The notes under the pieces: model-generated | Databases searched by the model: none | The model's input: only the letters and a program-made list of their open reading frames with translations | Told to the model about the DNA's origin: nothing | Shown: one piece after another, positions 58,176 through 64,000 of the stretch | How the letters are laid out: every line of letters begins with the position of its first letter | Numbering within the stretch: the stretch's first letter is position 1 | From: an uncultured Paraprevotella sp. | GTDB lineage: Bacteria; Bacteroidota; Bacteroidia; Bacteroidales; Bacteroidaceae | DNA: 64,000 nucleotides | Direction of reading: 5' to 3' | Assembly (NCBI GenBank): GCA_944321345.1 | Contig: CALUKY010000002.1 | Location: 155,021-219,020, forward strand | Position numbers and translations under genes: made by a program

Positions 58176-58217
58176 CACCAATAATATTTTTAGAAAATCA
58201 TAAAAACAGAAAGGAAT

Positions 58218-58685
58218 ATGGCTTACATGTCACAAGAGGGCTACGACAAACTTGTAGCCCAACTAAAGGAAATGGAAACAGTTCAGCGCCCGGCAGCATC
58301 AGCAGCTATCGCCGAAGCACGCGACAAGGGCGACTTGAGTGAGAACGCAGAATACGACGCGGCAAAAGAGCATCAGGCCATGCTGGAAAGCAAGATCAGC
58401 CAGCTGAAAGCCATCATCGGCGATGCCAAGATTATCGACACTTCAAAACTGGACACCAGCACCGTGCAGATTCTCTCAAAAGTGGAGATGAAGAACGTGA
58501 AGACCGGCATGAAGATGTCTTATACCATCGTATCGGAAACGGAAGCCAACCTGAAGGAAGGCAAGATTTCTATCCAGACTCCGATCGCTCAGGGCCTGTT
58601 GGGCAAGAAGGTTGGCGATATCGCTGAGATCAAAATTCCACAGGGTATCATCAATCTGGAGATTCTGAACATTTCATTCGACTAA
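58218..58685 (+). CDS. greA: Transcription elongation factor GreA
   Basis: 155 aa, normal length. N-terminal coiled coil (1-75, with A-R-D-K-G-D-L-S-E-N-A-E-Y-D-A-A-K, whose acidic tip stimulates transcript cleavage in backtracked RNA polymerase) and C-terminal FKBP-like domain (P-I-A-Q-G-L-L-G-K-K-V-G-D). Promoter and hairpin upstream; followed by the HIT gene after 26 bp. Confidence 0.97.
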   Translation: MAYMSQEGYDKLVAQLKEMETVQRPAASAAIAEARDKGDLSENAEYDAAKEHQAMLESKISQLKAIIGDAKIIDTSKLDTSTVQILSKVEMKNVKTGMKMSYTIVSETEANLKEGKISIQTPIAQGLLGKKVGDIAEIKIPQGIINLEILNISFD

Positions 58686-58711
58686 CAGAACTTTTATAAC
58701 TGCATCATATT

Positions 58712-59113
58712 ATGGCAACAATATTCACCAAAATAGCAAACGGAGAAATCCCGAGCTATAAATGTGCCGAGAACGAACAGTTCTATGCTTTTCTCGACAT
58801 CAACCCGCTGGTAAAAGGACACACTTTGGTCATTCCAAAGCGTGAAGTGGACTATATCTTCGACCTGACTGACGAGGAAATCGCAGCCATGCAGGTGTTT
58901 GCCAAGCATGTGGCTATCGCCATCAAGAAGGCTTTCCCTTGCATCAAGGTGGGTCAGGCCGTACTGGGACTGGAAGTGCCGCATGCACACATCCACTTGA
59001 TTCCGATGCAGAGCGAGAAGGATATGCTCTTCAGCAACCCGAAACTGTCTCTCTCTCCAGAGAAGTTTCAGAGCATTGCCGAGGCTATCCGCAAGAATTT
59101 TGAAAACGAATAA
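58712..59113 (+). CDS. HIT family nucleotide-binding protein
   Basis: 133 aa. Histidine-triad hydrolase with the active-site motif V-P-H-A-H-I-H-L-I-P near residues 88-97, and I-F-T-K-I-A-N-G-E-I-P-S-Y at the N-terminus, as in the HinT/Hit subgroup that hydrolyses AMP-linked substrates. The physiological substrate is unknown. Second gene of the greA transcript, followed by a strong terminator. Confidence 0.95.
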   Translation: MATIFTKIANGEIPSYKCAENEQFYAFLDINPLVKGHTLVIPKREVDYIFDLTDEEIAAMQVFAKHVAIAIKKAFPCIKVGQAVLGLEVPHAHIHLIPMQSEKDMLFSNPKLSLSPEKFQSIAEAIRKNFENE

Positions 59114-59160
59114 GGATTTTTCCTTTTCCGAGAAAACGGGAAAGAACACATTTTTATCAA

Positions 59161-59209
59161 ACACGAAGCAGAAAGAACGGTTCGTTCCGTCTTCCTGCTT
59201 CGTGTTTTT
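59161..59209 (+). terminator. Terminator of greA-HIT
   Basis: 11-bp outer stem (59161-59171 with 59195-59205), inner AAGA..TCTT and ACGG/CCGT pairing around TTCG, then TTTT. Confidence 0.88.
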
Positions 59210-59267
59210 ATAGACAATGTCTGTTTCGGTCTTTCTTTGATTGCTTTTCGAAAGCCTCCTTAACTTA

Positions 59268-60224
59268 CTATCGCAAGGCGCTCAGATCAAGATGCACACG
59301 ACAATAGCAGGAAGCATTCTGATTCTGTTTCTTGGCCGGAATCAGTGGTTGCAAGGCCGCAAAAGCCTTTGCGAGCGCCTGCTCAAAAGCACCGCGCTGC
59401 GAATCTAACACCCGGAAATAATGTATCTCTCCCTTATCAGTCAACCAGAATTCACACACATAGCTGTCTTTGTCGGCTCCCGGACAAGTGGAAAGCTGCT
59501 TCTTCAGATTGGCAACGAAACCTTCCGGCCATTGAGGGAAAGCCGAATATTCCGATCCATGGAACACTTGCAGACGAGGTTTCCACACGCCGGCCTCCTC
59601 ATCCGTTCCCTGTGGATTGTCCGTAAACTGGCGGGCTTCATAATGGACAAGCGCGGGCAACCTGTCGGCGGAATCCTTCAAAATGGAATCTTTATCAAAG
59701 TAATGAGTATAGACAGCAGACTCGGCAATCTCCGGGAATGGCACCTGCTTGAAAAGCACTGCTTTATACAAGCGAGCCGTATCAGCATATTGAGGGTCTT
59801 GAAGCAGACTGTCTATCGAACGCTCATAGGCATCCCGACCATAAAGATAAAGAATGCAGAGTGTACGGTTCAGGGCATCCTGATACAAAGGACGTACTTG
59901 CAACAGGGAATCATAAATATGCAGCGACCGACGGATTTCGGGAACAGCAGCCTCCTCTTGCCCGTCACAATAAAGCATGGCTCCTTTCACAAAAGGAATA
60001 TGAGGATAGTCGGGAGCGATCCGCTCACATTTCTCAAGCGCCCAAAAAGCCGAATCAAACTGACGAACACCCAAATACCATGCAGCTTCAGTCAGAAGTA
60101 CACTGTCTTTATAGGCCTTGGAATAAGGAGAAACCGGTTGCGCCGAATGCTGGCATCCCCAAAATGAAAAGCCTCCATAAAGTACAAGAAGGCAAAAAAT
60201 GATTTTTCTCGTAATTTTTTCCAT
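59268..60224 (-). CDS. Lipoprotein with TPR-like helical part and TonB-like C-terminus
   Basis: 318 aa from ATG 60224, which starts a lipoprotein signal (lipobox F-W-G-C, Cys24); an in-frame ATG at 60272 adds 16 residues before it. Residues about 40-150 are helical and resemble tetratricopeptide repeats (A-W-Y-L-G-V-R-Q-F-D-S-A-F-W-A-L-E-K). The last about 80 residues (E-F-W-L-T-D-K-G-E-I-H-Y-F-R-V .. A-L-Q-P-L-I-P-A) look like a TonB C-terminal fold, as does the end of BlaR1 upstream. It follows the BlaI/BlaR1 pair and the broken gene at 60298-60621; function unknown. Confidence 0.75.
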   Translation of the reverse strand: MEKITRKIIFCLLVLYGGFSFWGCQHSAQPVSPYSKAYKDSVLLTEAAWYLGVRQFDSAFWALEKCERIAPDYPHIPFVKGAMLYCDGQEEAAVPEIRRSLHIYDSLLQVRPLYQDALNRTLCILYLYGRDAYERSIDSLLQDPQYADTARLYKAVLFKQVPFPEIAESAVYTHYFDKDSILKDSADRLPALVHYEARQFTDNPQGTDEEAGVWKPRLQVFHGSEYSAFPQWPEGFVANLKKQLSTCPGADKDSYVCEFWLTDKGEIHYFRVLDSQRGAFEQALAKAFAALQPLIPAKKQNQNASCYCRVHLDLSALR

Positions 60225-60297
60225 ATTCTTATGATTTATATTATGTCCAAATGTTTTCTCCTCAACCACCATACAAAAGACAGCAGATGCCTGACAC

Positions 60298-60621
60298 TCA
60301 ATCCGGAAACAGTCCTCTCAACGAATATTTGTTGACGCAAAGAGAATCCCCTTTCTTGCCGAGCAGATACAGGTAATCATCGGCAATCTTTTTGTGCTCC
60401 TCGGGATTACCTTCCGAAGAAGCCATCATCACTTCTCCCGTATCCTGACAATACAGTTCCTTGCTTCGTTTGATTTCCTTTCCTTGTTATCCAAAAGGCA
60501 ACAGGATATTTTCCTCTCCCCGCACCCGAAACAAAGGAAATAACATGAAAGCAAATAATGCTAAGGGAAACAAATACCAGTTTCTGACACCTGCCCATTG
60601 GTTGCTTTAGATCTTTTTCAT
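60298..60621 (-). pseudogene. Small gene interrupted by two in-frame stops
   Basis: Read from ATG 60621 the frame is continuous for 107 codons but has TAA at codon 5 (60607-60609) and codon 45 (60487-60489) before the final TGA at 60298-60300. The translation looks protein-like throughout: MKKI-stop-SNQWAG, a membrane segment (Y-L-F-P-L-A-L-F-A-F-M-L-F-P-L-F), then E-E-N-I-L-L-P-F-G-stop-Q-G-K-E-I-K-R-S-K-E-L and a charged C-terminus ending L-R-G-L-F-P-D. It lies between blaR1 (53 bp) and the lipoprotein. I do not recognise the family; a short intact piece from an internal ATG is another possibility. Confidence 0.5.
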
Positions 60622-60637
60622 AATCAAGCAATTATTA

Positions 60638-60649
60638 CAGTTTATAAAA
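60638..60649 (-). promoter_or_regulatory. CAGTTTATAAAA box upstream of the broken gene
   Basis: The 12-mer recurs at 62369-62380 in front of blaI, in the same orientation, 16 bp upstream of ATG 60621 here. Candidate BlaI-type operator half. Confidence 0.35.
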
Positions 60650-60674
60650 AGTCAAGGAGCGAAAGTCCTTACCA

Positions 60675-61937
60675 TCATTCCAGCACAAACTTAATTGGAA
60701 GACTGTACTTGACATCCACATTTCTCCCCCGGTGTCGCCCGGCAATCCAAAGAGGCATCTCCCGGATAAGCCGAAGAGCCTCTGCATCTAATAAAGGATG
60801 TGCGCTTCGGGATACTCTCGGATAAACAATCTGCCCTCCCTTGTTCACAATAAAGGTTACAAGCACCCATCCTTCAATACCCTGAGCTGCTGCTTCGGAA
60901 GGATAAACAAGGTTCTTATCAACATATCTCCTCAACGCTGTTTCTCCTCCAACAAAAGATGGCACATGATCCACTTTTGTATATAGTGTTTGTATCGAAG
61001 TGTCTGATAAAGAAACTGCAGACGATTTATTGCTTTCCAGCTTCATCGAATGTCTTGGATTGGAAAACGCCAACAAAAACAAGGATAAAATAGCTACCGG
61101 CAACGCATACAGACATCTGGTCCATCTCCAAAAACCGAACGACCTACGCTGCATCATCAGAATGCGTTTCTTCAAAGAATGATGACCGAAACGGTTTGTC
61201 AAGGTATAGAACTCAGGACCGGCTGCCTTTTGTATCAGCAACAACTGATAATCACGAGCATCGAAACCTTGAGACAGAACATACCGGTCGGCTTCATATT
61301 CATGCACTAAAGACAAATCTCTCTTCAAAAGCCACGCCGCAGGATTGAACCACTGAATGCAAAGCAACAGCTCTGCCTGAAGCAGATCCAAAGAATGATG
61401 CAACAAGACATGGGCATGCTCATGAGCCACAACCGCACGCTGTGATTCTGCACTCTCCTCAGAAAGAATAATATGCCCCAACCAACTGAAAGGACTGATC
61501 TTTCCAGGATATACAAAAACAACGCATCCATCAGGAAGAACTTTCCGATGGCATTGGCGCAAAATACGACTCAAATAAAAAGACATGGCTATATTCTTCA
61601 GAAGCATCAAGGCAACACCCAGAAAATAAATCACGGTAAGTATCTCCCACAAGGAAGTTCCCGAGTCTGTATTGGTCTGATTGGAGAAGGAAACAACCAG
61701 ATAATCTTGTATCGGAGCTTCCCAAACAGAAAAAGCATCTCCGGAAACCGACAAAGCTTCAGTTCCCCACTCCGGAAGTTCCAATAAAGGCAAACACACG
61801 GCAAGCCATAACGAACCCAACAGCATGATCCGCTGCATCCGATGAAAAGTTTCTTTCCGGAGAAAGAGCCAGTAGAACACTTCATAAAGGGCCAGACAGA
61901 CGGATGACTCAATCAGATAGTAAAACAGTGTTTCCAT
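60675..61937 (-). CDS. BlaR1/MecR1-type M56 metalloprotease with TonB C-terminal domain
   Basis: 420 aa. Four membrane helices in the first about 300 residues enclose an M56 protease domain with zinc site H172-E-H-A-H176 and E213-Y-E-A-D. Instead of the penicillin sensor of true BlaR1, the periplasmic end (about 335-420) is a TonB-like domain: G-I-E-G-W-V-L-V-T-F-I-V-N-K-G-G-Q-I. Such BlaR1-TonB proteins are common in Bacteroidota and probably cleave the partner BlaI repressor in response to an envelope signal. Gap to blaI is 25 bp. Confidence 0.93.
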   Translation of the reverse strand: METLFYYLIESSVCLALYEVFYWLFLRKETFHRMQRIMLLGSLWLAVCLPLLELPEWGTEALSVSGDAFSVWEAPIQDYLVVSFSNQTNTDSGTSLWEILTVIYFLGVALMLLKNIAMSFYLSRILRQCHRKVLPDGCVVFVYPGKISPFSWLGHIILSEESAESQRAVVAHEHAHVLLHHSLDLLQAELLLCIQWFNPAAWLLKRDLSLVHEYEADRYVLSQGFDARDYQLLLIQKAAGPEFYTLTNRFGHHSLKKRILMMQRRSFGFWRWTRCLYALPVAILSLFLLAFSNPRHSMKLESNKSSAVSLSDTSIQTLYTKVDHVPSFVGGETALRRYVDKNLVYPSEAAAQGIEGWVLVTFIVNKGGQIVYPRVSRSAHPLLDAEALRLIREMPLWIAGRHRGRNVDVKYSLPIKFVLE

Positions 61938-61962
61938 GATATGCAGGTATTATTTTCTTTTC

Positions 61963-62331
61963 TTACTCTTTCTTTTTTCCTTCTTCAACCGAACGAATCA
62001 GTTCCTTCAGTTCTTCAACCGAAACATCTTCTTCTTCGACAAAAGCCGACACAACTCCCAGAAAAGAATTGTTGAAATATTTCCCGATAATTTTCCGCAA
62101 GGTTTTCCGCTTGAATTCCTCCTTTGAGACAATCGGATGGTACTGATAAGAATTTCCGTAGGCCGTATGTCCCAAAAAGCCTTTCTCTTCCAACCCACGT
62201 ACGATGGTGGAAAGGGTGTTGAAATGCGGACGCGGTTCCTCGTAGAATTCAAGTAACTGTTTCACAAACAAAGGACCCTTCTCCCAAAAGAATCCCATAA
62301 TCTCTTCTTCTTTTTTTGTCAATGACTTCAT
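61963..62331 (-). CDS. BlaI/MecI/CopY-family repressor
   Basis: 122 aa winged-helix repressor: L-T-K-K-E-E-E-I-M-G-F-F-W in helix 1, F-N-T-L-S-T-I-V-R-G-L-E-E-K-G-F-L in the recognition region, and a C-terminal dimerisation/cleavage part rich in Glu. It forms an operon with the M56 protease, the expected antirepressor protease. The last residues are strongly Lys/Glu-rich. Operator candidates lie at 62369-62395. Confidence 0.94.
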   Translation of the reverse strand: MKSLTKKEEEIMGFFWEKGPLFVKQLLEFYEEPRPHFNTLSTIVRGLEEKGFLGHTAYGNSYQYHPIVSKEEFKRKTLRKIIGKYFNNSFLGVVSAFVEEEDVSVEELKELIRSVEEGKKKE

Positions 62332-62368
62332 AATCCTCTGGTTTGTTTTTCCAAATAACGGTATTTTT

Positions 62369-62395
62369 CAGTTTATAAAACTAATTATTATAGTT
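62369..62395 (-). promoter_or_regulatory. Candidate operator of the BlaI-BlaR1 operon
   Basis: CAGTTTATAAAA (62369-62380) followed by an AT-rich partial dyad ACTA-N7-TAGT (62380-62394), 37-63 bp before the blaI ATG. The first part is repeated at 60638-60649. The classical TACA-nn-TGTA operator core is not present. Confidence 0.35.
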
Positions 62396-62437
62396 AAACA
62401 ATGCAAACAACCTGATTTTTAATGGAAATAACCGTTT

Positions 62438-63895
62438 TTACCACTCGCTAACTTGCTTCAAACCGCGGCGATTCACCTCCAGGCGATAACGCTTGTAGTA
62501 AATATGTCCCTGATAACTGAACTGAACGATGAATACCAAGTGATACAGACGTTCTACCTGCACTTCCTGAAAATCTCCCGTTTTCTGGAACACCGGTACC
62601 CCTGTGTGCGGATTATCCATACGGCGCAAAAAATCCTTCAGATTGATACGGATAATCTCATTCACTCCGGGAAAGGCATAACGGCTGAGCCGTGACAGGC
62701 GACGACCGAAAAGAATCATGCGGCGCCGGTACAACAGGATGGATTCGGGAGGAACCGAGTCGGGATCTTCTTCGCCCTGCATACGCAGATTCTTCACTTC
62801 TTCGGGGATACGGGTTTCATTCACAAAATCAAAGCCTTCCTTACCCTGCCCGATATATTTTCCGCGCATGTCGAGCTTGGTGCGATAGTCATAATATTTG
62901 CTGCCTAACTTATTGGCAAACCAATAGCGCAGGAAGTCTTTGATACGGTCTTTAAACATATAACTCACCACCAGGGCAATAAACAGCGGACGGGTGAAAT
63001 TGCCGTAAGTCTGCTGAAAAGAAAACGACACAATAGTAGCAAAGATCATGCTCAGTCCCGCCGCCAGCATAAACAGAATCTGCTGTGCCAAAAAAGTGTT
63101 GTTCTTCTTACGAACAAAAAGATAAAGGTCGCTCTCCACAAAACGGCGCAGAGCAGACATCTGCTTGAGATACTCCTGATTGCGCAGCTTTTCGCGCAAC
63201 ATCGGCACCGAATATCCCTGTGCCGTCAGGTATTCCTGCTCCGGCTCAAAATAGGAGACAAACAGATTCTGTACCGCTTCGCGTATCGAGCGGTGGTGTT
63301 CCTTCATCATCGTGGACACTTTGCTCAGATAAAAGGCTACCGTACAGGCTATATAGGCATCCGTCTTTCGGAAAGCAGAGGGAAGTTCGGCAGAAGATTT
63401 TGTCTTATTTTCCGAAAGGAATAGCGTACGCAAACGGGATTGTACAAAGGCTATATCCTGAAAGGTTTCGGTAAGCAGGGAAAGCGCGCGCCCGGAATCC
63501 TTCTCCAGAGCCAAAGCCCTACCCCGCGAACGCAAGGCACTACGCACGATATTGCCCAACATCTTCAACTGATGTTCCAATTCTTTCCGGTTCTCCAAAG
63601 AAGTTTCCTGGCGATAATTCTCCCAGGAAGCCGCAAGCAACTGGAAAGGCTGACAGTCCGCTTCCACCAGTTCGTGCAGCGAATAGATGGGAGTCATCAG
63701 ACGGATATGCGAACGTGTATCCCGATAAAAATCTGATTTTGTATAAGTTTTTTGATTGATATACAAGGAATCCGGTATGAACACCCAGGTGTTCATAACA
63801 AAATCACTCACCGGAAAGCGCTGGTCGCCGTGAGAATATCCCACTTTCAACTCCAGAGTGAACTGATCATGCTTCTTGGTTTCTATATTTAGCAT
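62438..63895 (-). CDS. Conserved-looking membrane protein of unknown function
   Basis: 485 aa, no signal peptide. Residues about 1-260 are a soluble, partly helical domain with many Arg/Glu (S-R-L-R-T-L-F, D-A-Y-I-A-C-T-V-A-F-Y). Two closely spaced membrane helices follow (about 272-292 and 300-320), then a cytoplasmic C-terminal domain with L-D-M-R-G-K-Y-I-G, P-E-S-I-L-L-Y-R-R-R and several beta strands. I do not recognise it. It begins 105 bp from the window edge with no clear -7 box in sight and lies behind no other gene, so its operon context is unknown. Confidence 0.8.
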   Translation of the reverse strand: MLNIETKKHDQFTLELKVGYSHGDQRFPVSDFVMNTWVFIPDSLYINQKTYTKSDFYRDTRSHIRLMTPIYSLHELVEADCQPFQLLAASWENYRQETSLENRKELEHQLKMLGNIVRSALRSRGRALALEKDSGRALSLLTETFQDIAFVQSRLRTLFLSENKTKSSAELPSAFRKTDAYIACTVAFYLSKVSTMMKEHHRSIREAVQNLFVSYFEPEQEYLTAQGYSVPMLREKLRNQEYLKQMSALRRFVESDLYLFVRKKNNTFLAQQILFMLAAGLSMIFATIVSFSFQQTYGNFTRPLFIALVVSYMFKDRIKDFLRYWFANKLGSKYYDYRTKLDMRGKYIGQGKEGFDFVNETRIPEEVKNLRMQGEEDPDSVPPESILLYRRRMILFGRRLSRLSRYAFPGVNEIIRINLKDFLRRMDNPHTGVPVFQKTGDFQEVQVERLYHLVFIVQFSYQGHIYYKRYRLEVNRRGLKQVSEW

Positions 63896-63959
63896 GGCGG
63901 TATCGGATTTACGGGATTCCCTTACAACCCGTTGGCGGAATTAGATTGATAAAAGATTT

Positions 63960-64000
63960 ATGTATAAAAAGTTGTGCATATTATTGATATTTAGTAAATT
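63960..64000 (+). CDS. Possible start of a plus-strand gene cut by the window end
   Basis: ATG at 63960 opens 13 codons, M-Y-K-K-L-C-I-L-L-I-F-S-K, typical of the beginning of a signal peptide. Too short to judge. Confidence 0.2.
   Translation, partial: MYKKLCILLIFSK

Overview
The window is chromosomal DNA of a gut-type Bacteroidota, most likely a Bacteroides/Phocaeicola-like member of the Bacteroidaceae. The evidence is: many promoters of the Bacteroides type (TTTG, 19-21 nt, TAnnTTTG); DUF4493 and PCMD surface lipoproteins; a dcw cluster whose FtsI carries a PASTA domain; and the gene order rimP-nusA-infB-cvpA-sufBCDS. No transposase, integrase, phage gene, rRNA operon or CRISPR array was seen.

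Layout. (1) 1-6.1 kb, minus strand: a compact five-gene operon of four lipoproteins and one small beta-barrel, built from DUF4493 and PCMD modules; its last gene runs off the window. (2) 6.2-22.7 kb: a cyclophilin, then the plus-strand division/cell-wall cluster rsmH-ftsL-ftsI-murE-mraY-murD-ftsW-murG-murC-ftsQ-ftsA-ftsZ plus yqeY, with no mraZ in front and an internal promoter before murG. (3) 22.8-26.4 kb: recO, tRNA-Glu, rpsT, gyrB. (4) 26.4-31.5 kb: a glycan-degrading pair, a GH29 alpha-L-fucosidase with a discoidin-like domain and a large multidomain GH16 enzyme, with no SusC/SusD. (5) 31.5-39.3 kb: DUF3109, ung, a membrane acyltransferase, gpmI, rnhB, lysO, a Crp/Fnr regulator and a MATE exporter. 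(6) 39.5-52.8 kb, minus strand: sufBCDS, then (further upstream in transcription) rimP-nusA-infB-cvpA, and a pfkB-type kinase, S41 protease and small membrane protein group. (7) 52.8-54.5 kb: two copies of a tRNA-Asn unit and a decayed WG-repeat lipoprotein flanked by imperfect direct repeats. (8) 54.5-64 kb: pnp, a thioredoxin-fold lipoprotein without CxxC, greA-HIT, a BlaI/BlaR1-type regulatory pair with a nonsense-broken small gene and a lipoprotein behind it, and an uncharacterised membrane protein.

The most unusual items are the DUF4493/PCMD/beta-barrel operon; the GH29-GH16 pair with 20-bp-period repeats in its promoter; terminator-like hairpins in the leaders of rimP and greA; a sequence block shared just downstream of all three tRNA promoters; and two broken small genes (the WG-repeat lipoprotein and the ORF behind blaR1). 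Start codons were chosen partly from promoter position: several upstream in-frame starts lie within or above a -7 box and were discarded. All family assignments were made by eye from motifs; no database search was possible.
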